From Desertibaculum subflavum (GTDB taxonomy: Bacteria > Pseudomonadota > Alphaproteobacteria > Ferrovibrionales > Ferrovibrionaceae): 64,000 nucleotides of DNA. Below are positions 52,652 through 64,000 of this stretch, piece after piece. Under the pieces are notes generated by a model. That model saw nothing but the letters and a program-made list of their open reading frames with translations, searched no databases and was not told where the DNA came from. Every line of letters begins with the position of its first letter. The first letter of the stretch is position 1. A program made the translations under genes and the position numbers. Where the stretch lies: NCBI GenBank assembly GCA_003576705.1, contig QOZS01000001.1, forward strand, positions 124,001 to 188,000, written 5' to 3'.

Positions 52652-52924
52652 TCAGTTGACGCTGTCCTTCAGGCCCTTGCCGGCGCGGAACTTGGGCTGC
52701 TTGGAAGCGGGGATCTCGATCTGCTCGCCGGTGCGCGGATTGCGGCCGACGGAGGCGGCGCGCTTGCTGACATTGAAGGTGCCGAAGCCGACGAGCCGAA
52801 CCTCATCGCCCTTCTTCAGCGCCTTGGTGATGATCTCGAACACGGAATCAACCGCCCTTGTCGCGTCGGTCTTCGAGAGTCCAGTCTCCTCTGCGACCTT
52901 CGCGATGAGATCGACCTTGTTCAC
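52652..52924 (-). CDS. hup: DNA-binding protein HU
   Basis: 90 residues from a GTG at 52924, with AAGGGGG about seven bases upstream. The sequence [20 protein letters not shown] is the HU dimer domain and [20 protein letters not shown] is the DNA-bending arm with its proline. A typical HU-beta, compacting the nucleoid. It follows lon, the usual order in this group, and has its own promoter at 52994-53022. Confidence 0.97.
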   Translation of the reverse strand: MNKVDLIAKVAEETGLSKTDATRAVDSVFEIITKALKKGDEVRLVGFGTFNVSKRAASVGRNPRTGEQIEIPASKQPKFRAGKGLKDSVN

Positions 52925-52993
52925 GGGCAGCCCCCTTCATTTGTTCGGATTTTCGCGCGGCTTTCGGCACTCGGCACCACGGCAAGGCGGGCA

Positions 52994-53022
52994 GGATAGC
53001 CCTGGCCCGAAAGCGGCGTCAA
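52994..53022 (-). promoter_or_regulatory. hup promoter
   Basis: On the minus strand TTGACG (53017-53022), 17-base spacer, CTATCC (52994-52999), about 70 bases before the hup start. Fits an alphaproteobacterial primary sigma promoter. Confidence 0.6.
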
Positions 53023-53059
53023 AGAGAAATAAGCACGGTTTCGTAGGGTTTTTCAGGCT

Positions 53060-53089
53060 CTCGGGCGCGCTCGACGGAACGCGCCCGAG
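53060..53089. terminator. Hairpin between lon and hup
   Basis: Perfect 10-bp stem CTCGGGCGCG/CGCGCCCGAG with a 10-base loop just after the lon stop. No T-run on the minus strand, so it may be a weak or rho-assisted lon terminator. Confidence 0.45.
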
Positions 53090-53097
53090 GCCTTCTG

Positions 53098-55515
<2,418 letters not shown>

Positions 55516-55602
55516 AGCGGATACTCCTCGGGCCGCGGGAGTGAACAGGGTGAGGGCAAATCGCGGCCGAATCCGGGCCGCCGGGATTGGCGGCACCCCT
55601 CG

Positions 55603-55632
55603 AAGATGGCGTTTCGCCGGCCCGGCTTCAAG
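55603..55632 (-). promoter_or_regulatory. Candidate heat-shock (sigma-32) promoter of lon
   Basis: CTTGAA (55627-55632), 17-base spacer, CCATCTT (55603-55609) on the minus strand, about 88 bases before the lon start. Matches the E. coli sigma-32 pattern CTTGAA...CCATNT better than the alphaproteobacterial RpoH -10. Confidence 0.45.
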
Positions 55633-55692
55633 CCGGTCGGCCGGCTTTGGTAAACGGCCGGGCGCCGGGCACTGGGATCAAGACCCGTCCGG

Positions 55693-56955
<1,263 letters not shown>

Positions 56956-57146
56956 TTCCGGGATGCTCCTAACCGCACCGCTTTATCCTAGTCGGCGCGC
57001 CGCAGGTGAGACAATGGCAATCGAGATAAGGGCAATTCCCGTACCACCTGGCCTGTTACACATGGCCCGTCCCCCTCGCGACGGCAAGGGGGACAGTGCG
57101 CCGCACCGGGTCAAGAAAGGTTTAACCGACCGTGGTGCCAGCGGGG

Positions 57147-57797
57147 TCAGGCCACGGATTTTGGCCGGTCTTTGGTGACTTCAGGCTCCGGCCGCTTGTC
57201 ATAGACCTGGTCGATCAGGCCGAAGGCCTTGGCCTCTTCCGGGCTCATGAACCGGTCGCGCTCCATGGACTGCTCGATGGTCTCCAGCGGCTGTCCGGTA
57301 TGCTTCACATAGATCTGATTGAGGCGGGCGCGGGTGGCCAGGATCTCGCGGGCATGGATCTCGATATCGGTGGCCTGGCCCTGGGCGCCGCCGGAGGGCT
57401 GGTGGATCATGATGCGGGAATGGGGCAGCGCATAGCGCATGCCCTTCTCGCCGGCCGCGAGGAGGAGCGAACCCATCGAGGCGGCCTGGCCGAAGCACAC
57501 GGTCGCCACCTTGGGCCGGATGTACTGCATGGTGTCGTACATCGCGAGGCCGGAGGTGACGATGCCGCCCGGCGAGTTGATGTAGATCGAGATCTCCTTG
57601 CTCGGATTGTCGGCTTCCAGGAACAGGAGCTGGGCGCAGACCACGCTCGACACCGCGTCGTTGATGCCGCCGACGACGAAGATGATCCGCTCCTTGAGCA
57701 GGCGGGAATAGATGTCAAAGGCGCGCTCGCCGCGATGGGTGGTCTCGATCACCATCGGCACGAGGTAGTTGCTGTAGATCTCGATCGGGTCCTTCAT
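57147..57797 (-). CDS. clpP: ClpP protease subunit
   Basis: 216 residues. Catalytic Ser107 (GQAASMGS) and His132 (IHQPSGG), and the conserved segment [17 protein letters not shown]. It forms the 14-mer chamber with ClpX. Lies 65 bases after tig and just before clpX. Confidence 0.98.
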   Translation of the reverse strand: MKDPIEIYSNYLVPMVIETTHRGERAFDIYSRLLKERIIFVVGGINDAVSSVVCAQLLFLEADNPSKEISIYINSPGGIVTSGLAMYDTMQYIRPKVATVCFGQAASMGSLLLAAGEKGMRYALPHSRIMIHQPSGGAQGQATDIEIHAREILATRARLNQIYVKHTGQPLETIEQSMERDRFMSPEEAKAFGLIDQVYDKRPEPEVTKDRPKSVA

Positions 57798-57862
57798 CGC
57801 GGTTCCTCGAATGAGGCGGGGGGCCTCGGAAGGGGGGCAGGAGGATCAGACGGCGGAAACCG

Positions 57863-59200
57863 TTACGCGGCGGTTTCCTCGGGGTCCTTCATCAGCTCGT
57901 CCAGGCTGACCTTGCGCTCGGACACCTTGGCGAGCTCGAGCACGAAGTCGACCACCTTCTCCTCGTAGAGCGGGGCGCGCAGGCGCTGCTGCGCTTCCGG
58001 GTTCTTCTGATAGTACTCGAGCACCTGGCGCTCCTGGCCGGGGAAGCGGCGGGCCTCGTCCAGCACGGCGCGGGTCACCTCGTCGGGCGTCACCTCGATC
58101 TTCTGGCGTTGGCCGACCTCGGAGAGCAGCAGACCGAGACGGACGCGGCGCTCGGCGATCTTGCGGTATTCCGCCTTCACTTCGTCGACCGACTTGTTCT
58201 CCGATGCCGCGGCGGCGGCTTCCGAGCCGGCATCGCGCACCACTTGGTCCCAGATCTGGCCAAATTCAAGGTCGACCAGACCGGCCGGGACCGGGAAGTC
58301 GTAGCGCTTGGCGAGCTCGTCCAGCAGGGCGCGTTTGGTCCGGTTGCGCGACAGCTGGCCGTATTCCTGCTCGTACTGCTTCTTCAGCGCGTCCTTCAGC
58401 TCGTCCAGCGTCTGCAGGCCGAGCTTCTTGGCCAGCTCGTCGTCGATGGCGACCGCGTCGGCAACGCGGATCTCCTTCACCGTCGCCTCGAACTCGGCGG
58501 TCTTGCCGGCCAGCTTCTCGGCCCGGTAATCGGCCGGGAAGGCGACCGGGAATTTCTTGGTGTCGCCGGCGGACATGCCGACCAGCGCCGCCTCGAAATC
58601 CGGCAGCAGGGATCCGGCGCCGATCTCGATCTGCAGGTCCTTGCCCTCGCCGCCCTCGAACACCTCGCCGTCCAGCCGGCCGGTGAAGTCGACCACGACC
58701 ACATCGCCCTTCTCGGCCGGGCGGGGCGTCTCGATCGGCTTGAACGCGCGCTGGCCCTTGGCGATGCGATCCAGGCCTTCGGTGATCTTGTCGTCGGTGA
58801 CGTCGACCACCAGACGCTCGACCGCGACGCCGGAGAAATCGCCGGGCTCGACCTCCGGCAGGACCTCCAGCGACATCGTGTATTCGAGATCCTTGCCGTC
58901 CTCGAAGTTCTGGATGTCGATCTTGGGCTGCAAGGCAGGGCGGATCGAATGCTCCTGCATCGCCTTCTGCGCCACTTCGTTGACCGTCTCTTCCAGCACC
59001 TCGCCCAGCACCGCGCGGCCGTACTGCTTGCGCAGCAGGTTGAGCGGGACCTTGCCCGGCCGGAAGCCCGGCATGCGGACCTTCCGGTTCAGCTCTTCGA
59101 GCTTGTCATCGGCCTTCTTGTCGATATCGGCACGGCCGACCACGACCTTGAATTCGCGCTTCAGCCCTTCCGAGGCGGTGACGGTGACCTGGTGCATCAT
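57863..59200 (-). CDS. tig: Trigger factor
   Basis: 445 residues from the first of two adjacent ATGs at 59200; the second at 59197 is equally likely. N-terminal ribosome-binding domain with VRMPGFRPGKVPLNLLRKQYG, a middle FKBP-type domain near residues 165-250 (KGDVVVVDFTGRLDGEVFEGG), and a long helical C-terminal part. It shields nascent chains at the ribosome and has peptidyl-prolyl isomerase activity. First gene of the tig-clpP-clpX run, downstream of tRNA-Leu. Confidence 0.96.
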   Translation of the reverse strand: MMHQVTVTASEGLKREFKVVVGRADIDKKADDKLEELNRKVRMPGFRPGKVPLNLLRKQYGRAVLGEVLEETVNEVAQKAMQEHSIRPALQPKIDIQNFEDGKDLEYTMSLEVLPEVEPGDFSGVAVERLVVDVTDDKITEGLDRIAKGQRAFKPIETPRPAEKGDVVVVDFTGRLDGEVFEGGEGKDLQIEIGAGSLLPDFEAALVGMSAGDTKKFPVAFPADYRAEKLAGKTAEFEATVKEIRVADAVAIDDELAKKLGLQTLDELKDALKKQYEQEYGQLSRNRTKRALLDELAKRYDFPVPAGLVDLEFGQIWDQVVRDAGSEAAAAASENKSVDEVKAEYRKIAERRVRLGLLLSEVGQRQKIEVTPDEVTRAVLDEARRFPGQERQVLEYYQKNPEAQQRLRAPLYEEKVVDFVLELAKVSERKVSLDELMKDPEETAA

Positions 59201-59282
59201 CGATCCGAGAGTTTCTTTGTCAGGCCAGAAAGTTGGCGGTTGGGAAGAACGGCCAAGGCCGGCGACGCCAGGTCCAGAACGG

Positions 59283-59369
59283 TGGTGCGGGCGGAGGGAC
59301 TTGAACCCCCACGACATTGCTGCCACCAGGACCTAAACCTGGCGCGTCTGCCAATTCCGCCACGCCCGC
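59283..59369 (-). tRNA. tRNA-Leu (anticodon TAG)
   Basis: 87 bases with encoded CCA. Acceptor GCGGGCG/CGCCCGC, a long variable arm between the anticodon and T-arms, anticodon loop TTTAGGT with TAG. Just upstream of tig on the same strand. Confidence 0.95.
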
Positions 59370-59515
59370 CGGGGGCGCCCGTTACGGCTGGGCCGCCGGG
59401 CGGAGCCGCCCGCGGAGCGGGCCTCTATAGCATGGCGATTCGGCGGAATTCCAGGGCGAACACGACACGCGCGTTGGATGTGGCGGCCGCCCTTCTTTCC
59501 CTCGTCGCGCGAAAC

Positions 59516-61570
59516 TCAGCGCAGCGCGGCCGCGATGTTGCCGCCGTCGACGGTGAGCACGGCAGCCGTGGTCTTCTGCGCCAGGGCGAGCTGGACGAAG
59601 GCCTGCGCCACGTCCTCCGCCCTGACCTCGCGGCCGAGCAGATTGCCGGACATGTAGTCCTTCTCGCTCAGGCCGCGCGCCTTGGAGCGCTTGGCGACCA
59701 TGTCGTCGGTCAGCAGGCCGGAGCGGATGCGGTCGGCGTTCACCGCGTTGGCGCGGATGCCGGCGCCGCCATAGTCGAGCGCATATTGCCGCGACAGGAA
59801 CAAGGTCGCCGCCTTGGGCAGGCCGTAGGGGCCGAAATCCGGTCCCGGGTTCACTGCCTGCTTGGACACATTGAACAGCAGGCAGCCGCCGGTGCCCTGT
59901 TCCAGCATGACGGCGACAGCCGCCTTGGCGACGTTCTGATGGGCGAAGAAGTTGAGCTCGAAGCTCTGCCGCAGCACGGCGTCTTCCACCTCGCCGATCT
60001 TGCCCTGCCAGGCCGCGCCGGCATTGGAGACCAGGATGTCGAGCCCGCCGAGCCCGGCGCGGATCTCGGCGAAGGCGGCGGCGACAGATTTCGCCGAGGT
60101 CACGTCGCAGGCGATGCCGATGCCGCCGACCGCCTTGGCGGCCTCGGCCGGCTTGGCCGCCGGCAGGTCGAGCAGCACCACCTCGGCGCCTTCGGCGCGG
60201 AAGGCGCGGGCCGTGGCAAGCCCGATGGCGCCGGCGCCGCCGGTGACGGCGACGATCTGGCCGGTCAGCGGCTTGTCGGCGGCCTTGCCGAGCTTGGCCT
60301 GTTCCAGCGACCAGTATTCGACATCGAACTGGTCGGCTTCCGGGATCGTCTCGTAGCGGCCGACCCGCTCGGCATCGGTGATCACGACCACGTTGGTCTC
60401 GGCGATGTCGGCGGCGATGGCTGCGTCCTTCGCCGTCTTGGCGACGCCGTAGAGGCCGAGCCCGCGCACCATCACCACGCGCGGATAGGGATCGAGCGGC
60501 TTCTTCTTCGGCTGCGCCTTGGCGTTGTGGCGCTCGAAATAGCCCGTGTAGTCGGCGATGTAGCTGTCGAGCGCGGCCTGGGCCGCTTCCTTGAACGCGT
60601 CGAGCTTGCCGGCCTCCGGCGCCGGCAGGATCAGCGGGCGCGGCTTGGTGCGGATCACGTGGTCCGGCGTCACCGTGCCGGCCAGCGCGACGCGCCAGAT
60701 CTCGGCCGCGTTGACATAGTCCATCACCGCCGGACCGGCGCGGCGGTCGAGCACGACACGGCGCCAGGCGCCGGAATCCTTGTCGAGCGGCTGGGCCAGG
60801 AGGCCGCGGAGGATCGGCGCCACCTCGGCCGGATTGGCGAGGCGCTTCGGCACCGCGACCGACTTGAACACCTTCTTCCGGCCCTTGGCGATGCGCGCCT
60901 CGGCGAGGCCGACGAACTCGATATGCCGGTCATAGGCCTCGCGCGCCGTCGACCCCATGGTGAAGAAGCCGTGTCGGGCGAGGAGCAGGCCTTCGGCCTG
61001 CTGGTTGGCCTCGAACACCACCTTGGCGAGCTTGGCGAGGCCGAAGCCCGGCATCAGGTAGGGCACGATGGCGACCCGCTTGCCGAAAAGCTTGGCGCAG
61101 ATCTCGTCGCCGTCCGGCTGGTCGCTCAGGGCCAGCACTGCGTTGGCATGCGTGTGGTCGATGAACTTGTGCGGCAGGAAGGCGTGCAGCAGCGCCTCGA
61201 CGGAAGGGTTGGGGGCGTTGCTGTCGAGCAGCGCGGCGCGCTGCGCATTGACCATCGCCTCGTCCGAGAGGCTGTCGAGCTTGGCCAGCTTGCGCAGCGC
61301 ATCGAGCCGCACGGCCGGCAGGCCCGGCGCCTCGATCGTGCCCATGTCCCAGCCGGATCCCTTGACGCAGAGCACGTCGACCATCTCGCCGGAGATGTCA
61401 CGCATCTTCGTCTTCACCGAGGTATTGCCGCCGCCATGCTGCACCAGGCGCGGCTCGCCGCCGAGCAGGCGGGTGGTGTAGACGCGGAGCGCCAGATCCT
61501 CGCCGATGCTCTTGGCGGCATGAGCCTTGATGGCGGCCTTGGCGTCGCGATCCGACCAGAGATTCTGCAT
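59516..61570 (-). CDS. Bifunctional class II aldolase / short-chain dehydrogenase
   Basis: 684 residues. The N-terminal class II aldolase binds a divalent metal through His139 and His141 (DHTHAN) and His200 (ARHGFF), with HGGGNTSVK near 45-53 as the phosphate site. The C-terminal SDR has TGGAGAIG (443-450), Ser569, Tyr582 and Lys586. The family is known as RhaE/rhamnulose-1-phosphate aldolase plus lactaldehyde dehydrogenase. Here it lies two bases before mtnA, which suggests it cleaves methylthioribulose- or deoxyribulose-1-phosphate to dihydroxyacetone phosphate and an aldehyde, then oxidises or reduces the aldehyde. Confidence 0.9.
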   Translation of the reverse strand: MQNLWSDRDAKAAIKAHAAKSIGEDLALRVYTTRLLGGEPRLVQHGGGNTSVKTKMRDISGEMVDVLCVKGSGWDMGTIEAPGLPAVRLDALRKLAKLDSLSDEAMVNAQRAALLDSNAPNPSVEALLHAFLPHKFIDHTHANAVLALSDQPDGDEICAKLFGKRVAIVPYLMPGFGLAKLAKVVFEANQQAEGLLLARHGFFTMGSTAREAYDRHIEFVGLAEARIAKGRKKVFKSVAVPKRLANPAEVAPILRGLLAQPLDKDSGAWRRVVLDRRAGPAVMDYVNAAEIWRVALAGTVTPDHVIRTKPRPLILPAPEAGKLDAFKEAAQAALDSYIADYTGYFERHNAKAQPKKKPLDPYPRVVMVRGLGLYGVAKTAKDAAIAADIAETNVVVITDAERVGRYETIPEADQFDVEYWSLEQAKLGKAADKPLTGQIVAVTGGAGAIGLATARAFRAEGAEVVLLDLPAAKPAEAAKAVGGIGIACDVTSAKSVAAAFAEIRAGLGGLDILVSNAGAAWQGKIGEVEDAVLRQSFELNFFAHQNVAKAAVAVMLEQGTGGCLLFNVSKQAVNPGPDFGPYGLPKAATLFLSRQYALDYGGAGIRANAVNADRIRSGLLTDDMVAKRSKARGLSEKDYMSGNLLGREVRAEDVAQAFVQLALAQKTTAAVLTVDGGNIAAALR

Positions 61571-61572
61571 GT

Positions 61573-62667
61573 TCAGCGGGCGCGTTCGGGATAGAGGGAG
61601 AGGAGGCCGGCGCGACTGGCGGCGCAGACGCCGCGCTCGGTGATCAGCGCGGTGACCAGGCGCGCCGGCGTGACGTCGAAGGCCGGGTTGGCGGCGGCGC
61701 TGCCTTCCGGCGTGACTCGGATGGTGGCGATGCCGCCATCGGCGGTGGCCCCAGTCAGGTGCGTGACCTCTTCGGGCCCCCGCATCTCGATGGGGACGTC
61801 GCTGCCCTTGGCCATGTTCCAGTCGATGGTCGAATGCGGCAGCGCCACGTAGAACGGCACGCCGTTGTCTTGCGCGGCCAGTGCCTTGAGATAGGTGCCG
61901 ATCTTGTTGCAGACATCGCCCTCGGCCGTGGTGCGGTCGGTGCCGACAATGCAGAGATCGACCTCGCCCTTCTGCATCAGCAGACCGCCGGCATTGTCGG
62001 CGATCACGGTATGCGGCACACCGTGCCGGCCGAGCTCCCAGGCGGTGAGCGAGGCGCCCTGGTTGCGCGGCCGCGTCTCGTCGACCCAGACATGCAGGGG
62101 AATGCCGGCATCATGGGCGCGGTAGATCGGCGCCAGCGCGGTGCCCCAGTCGACGGTGGCGAGCCAGCCGGCATTGCAATGGGTCAGCACATTGACGGCG
62201 GCGCCGGTCGGCTTCTTCCTGCCGGCCGCCGAAATCAGCTTGGCGCCATGGTCGCCGATGCCGCGGCAGGTGGCGACATCGTCATCGGCGATCTCGGCCG
62301 CGCGGGCATAGGCCGCCGCCACGCGCCCGGATTCGGGTAGCGGCAGCAGGCGGGCAAGAACGTCATCCACCGCCCACTTCAGGTTGACGGCCGTGGGCCG
62401 CGTCGCGATCAGCATCGCCGCGGCCTGGCGCAGCCCGGTATCGGTGGCATCGGCGCGGGCGGCCAGGCACAGGCCGTAGGCGCCGGTGGCGCCGATCAGC
62501 GGCGCGCCGCGCACCAGCATGGCCTTGATGGCATGCGCGGCTTCCGCGAGCGTGGTCAGGCGCACGGTCTCGAACCAGTGCGGCAGGCGGGTCTGATCGA
62601 TGATCTCGACCGACCAGCCGTCCTTGGCCAGCCAGATGGTGCGATAGGGGATGCCGTCGACCTTCAT
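61573..62667 (-). CDS. mtnA: Methylthioribose-1-phosphate isomerase
   Basis: 364 residues. Catalytic Cys164 ([12 protein letters not shown]) and Asp244 ([12 protein letters not shown]) are in place, and the SAM-salvage motif [14 protein letters not shown] is at 53-66. The enzyme turns 5-methylthioribose-1-phosphate into methylthioribulose-1-phosphate. The usual mtnB-C-D-E genes of the methionine salvage pathway are not beside it; instead the next gene is an aldolase-dehydrogenase fusion. That pairing points to the shorter route that ends in dihydroxyacetone phosphate. Confidence 0.95.
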   Translation of the reverse strand: MKVDGIPYRTIWLAKDGWSVEIIDQTRLPHWFETVRLTTLAEAAHAIKAMLVRGAPLIGATGAYGLCLAARADATDTGLRQAAAMLIATRPTAVNLKWAVDDVLARLLPLPESGRVAAAYARAAEIADDDVATCRGIGDHGAKLISAAGRKKPTGAAVNVLTHCNAGWLATVDWGTALAPIYRAHDAGIPLHVWVDETRPRNQGASLTAWELGRHGVPHTVIADNAGGLLMQKGEVDLCIVGTDRTTAEGDVCNKIGTYLKALAAQDNGVPFYVALPHSTIDWNMAKGSDVPIEMRGPEEVTHLTGATADGGIATIRVTPEGSAAANPAFDVTPARLVTALITERGVCAASRAGLLSLYPERAR

Positions 62668-62772
62668 GGCGGCGGAACCTAGCGCCCGGTTCCCGCGGAT
62701 GCCAGCCGGTTTCCCTTTTCGCCAACAGCGGATCGGAAGGTATAACCGGATGGTTCAGCCATGGGGGGGACC

Positions 62773-63216
62773 ATGAGGAAGAAGATCATGTCTGCCGTTT
62801 TTGCAACAGCAGCGCTGGCAGTTGCCGGCCCGGCACTCGCGCAAGACGTGTGCCGGCCGAATTCCGCGGTCTCCAGCCGCTACCAGCCGATCACCGTCCA
62901 GTTCGACACCGGCAGCACGGTGATCAACGCGACCGATCGCCAGCGCATTGCCGACATGGCCAAGGTCGCCAAGGCGAGCAAGATTCAGCAGATCTGCATC
63001 AAGGGCTTCGCCGACAAGCAGGGCGATCCGGCAATGAACAAGCGTCTGTCGCAGGCCCGCGCCGACGCGGTGGCGCAGGAATTCGGCAAGAACGGCATCG
63101 GCCGCGACTATCTCGCCATCGACAGCGCGGGTGAGCCGGGCGGCGGCGCGCTGTTCGGCGCCATGCAATCGGGCTCGCAGGCGGACCGCCGGGTCGAGAT
63201 CCGGATCGCGCGCTAG
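62773..63216 (+). CDS. OmpA-like peptidoglycan-associated protein
   Basis: 147 residues from the ATG at 62773, with a G-rich site before it. A signal peptide (MSAVFATAALAVAG, cleavage after ALAQ) is followed by an OmpA-C-like domain: ITVQFDTGSTVINATDRQRIADMA, IQQICIKGFADKQGDP and the arginine-rich RLSQARADAVAQEF, which in OmpA binds diaminopimelate. The domain ends RVEIRIAR. No beta-barrel is present, so it is a free periplasmic or lipoprotein-like anchor. Divergent from mtnA. Confidence 0.82.
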   Translation: MRKKIMSAVFATAALAVAGPALAQDVCRPNSAVSSRYQPITVQFDTGSTVINATDRQRIADMAKVAKASKIQQICIKGFADKQGDPAMNKRLSQARADAVAQEFGKNGIGRDYLAIDSAGEPGGGALFGAMQSGSQADRRVEIRIAR

Positions 63217-63221
63217 ACCCG

Positions 63222-64000
63222 ATGCCGCTCGCCGTCATCTGCCGCGAAGTCGGGCCGCCGGAGCGACTGGCCCTGGAAGATGTGCCGCGGCGGCCGCTCG
63301 GCCCCGGCGAGCTGCGGATACGCCACCGTGCCGCCGGCGTGAACTTTCCGGATATTCTGATGTGCGCCGGCGGCTACCAGCACAAGCCGCCGCTGCCGTT
63401 CACGCCGGGCTTCGAGGCGGCGGGCGAGGTGATCGAGGCCGCGCCGGACGTGACACAGTTCAAGGTCGGCGATCCGGCGATGGTGCATTTCCGGACCGGC
63501 GGCTATGCGGAGGAGTCCGTGGTGCCGCTTGCCGGCGCCATGCCGATGCCGGCCGGGCTGGATTTCGCCGAAGCCGCCACCTTCGTCACCGCCAACGTCA
63601 CCGCCTATGGCGCCCTGGTGCAACGCGGGCAGCTCAAGCCGGGCGAAGTGCTGCTGGTGCTCGGCGCGGCGGGTGGTGTCGGCCTGGCGGCGGTGGAAAT
63701 GGGCAAATTGCTCGGCGCCACGGTGATCGCCGCGGCGTCGTCGCCCCAGAAGCGCGCGGTGGCGAAATCGCGCGGCGCCGACCATGTGATCGCGGCGGAG
63801 GCCGACGACCTGCGCCCGCAGCTGCGCGACATCCTGGGCGAGCGCGGCGTCGACATGGTCTACGACCCGGTCGGCGGCGACCTGTTCGAGCCGGCTCTGC
63901 GCGCGTTGGCCTGGGACGGCCGCTATCTGATCGTCGGCTTCGCCTCCGGCACCATCCCGAGCTTCCGCGCCAATCTCGCTTTGCTGAAGGGCGCACGGGT
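63222..64000 (+). CDS. Quinone oxidoreductase-like (MDR) protein, cut by window edge
   Basis: At least 259 residues, open to the right edge. N-terminal catalytic domain with GVNFPDILMCAGGY and the coenzyme region LGAAGGVGLAAVEMGKLLG, followed by the YDPVGGDLFEPALRAL segment typical of zeta-crystallin/quinone-reductase members. No zinc ligands of alcohol dehydrogenases are seen, so a NADPH-dependent quinone or enoyl reductase is more likely. Starts six bases after the OmpA-like gene on the same strand. Confidence 0.85.
   Translation, partial: MPLAVICREVGPPERLALEDVPRRPLGPGELRIRHRAAGVNFPDILMCAGGYQHKPPLPFTPGFEAAGEVIEAAPDVTQFKVGDPAMVHFRTGGYAEESVVPLAGAMPMPAGLDFAEAATFVTANVTAYGALVQRGQLKPGEVLLVLGAAGGVGLAAVEMGKLLGATVIAAASSPQKRAVAKSRGADHVIAAEADDLRPQLRDILGERGVDMVYDPVGGDLFEPALRALAWDGRYLIVGFASGTIPSFRANLALLKGAR

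Noticed and set aside
57069..57095. GC-rich hairpin between clpP and clpX as a terminator
   Set aside because: An 8-bp stem exists but no T-run follows; clpP and clpX are usually co-transcribed, so I do not call a terminator.
58109..61594. Very long plus-strand open frame across tig, tRNA-Leu and the aldolase gene
   Set aside because: It is opposite three clear minus-strand features, including a tRNA; high GC removes stops in the shadow frame.

Overview
This window looks like chromosomal DNA from a GC-rich, free-living alphaproteobacterium, most likely of the Rhodospirillales/Rhizobiales type. The pointers are the tig-clpP-clpX-lon-hup cluster flanked by tRNA genes, many TTG/GTG starts with purine-rich ribosome binding sites, abundant TRAP and ABC solute transporters, CaiB/BaiF CoA-transferases, and an aspartate/glutamate leucyltransferase of the Bpt type. 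I see no transposase, integrase, phage gene, CRISPR array or rRNA. The genus cannot be fixed from sequence reading alone.

Layout. 0-11 kb holds single housekeeping or catabolic genes: an alpha/beta hydrolase (cut by the left edge), a universal stress protein, a SEC-C protein, L11 methyltransferase (prmA), a UvrD/PcrA helicase, a TauD-type dioxygenase, an isochorismatase-like hydrolase, a CoA-transferase, a Nudix hydrolase, a gamma-glutamylcyclotransferase-like protein and an inositol-phosphatase-like protein. 11-24 kb is transport: a phosphonate-type ABC operon (phnC-phnD-phnE-phnE, minus strand), then two TRAP transporter sets whose P, Q and M genes lie on opposing strands, then bpt. 24-32 kb is a peptide-type ABC transporter (A-B-C and a fused D-F ATPase) beside an N-acyl-D-amino-acid deacylase and a DehI-like protein. 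32-38 kb holds metY with a CoA-binding-domain gene and a methyltransferase, an enoyl-CoA hydratase, a CHASE-domain histidine kinase with a degenerate ATPase box, and a HIT protein.

38-45 kb has a TrmB-like regulator divergent from an unknown gene, a glutamine amidotransferase, an Rnk/GreA-C-like regulator, and a tight acyl-CoA operon (AMP-ligase, racemase-type CoA-transferase, SDR). 45-52 kb is the most accessory-looking part. It has a 1093-residue membrane-anchored coiled-coil protein, a PEP-CTERM surface protein translationally coupled to a cytochrome c, a LysR gene remnant, and an HTH-TPR protein. 52-59.4 kb is the protein quality-control block: tRNA-Val, hup, lon, clpX, clpP, tig and tRNA-Leu, all on the minus strand. 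59.5-64 kb has an aldolase/dehydrogenase fusion next to mtnA, which suggests a methylthioribose or 5-deoxyribose salvage route ending in dihydroxyacetone phosphate. An OmpA-like protein and a quinone-oxidoreductase-like gene cut by the right edge follow.

Most interesting: the aldolase-SDR fusion with mtnA, the giant TipN-like coiled-coil protein, the PEP-CTERM/cytochrome c pair, the phnC start codon buried in a perfect hairpin with a three-codon upstream frame, the split TRAP arrangement with an extra small membrane protein, and the kinase with an altered N-box.
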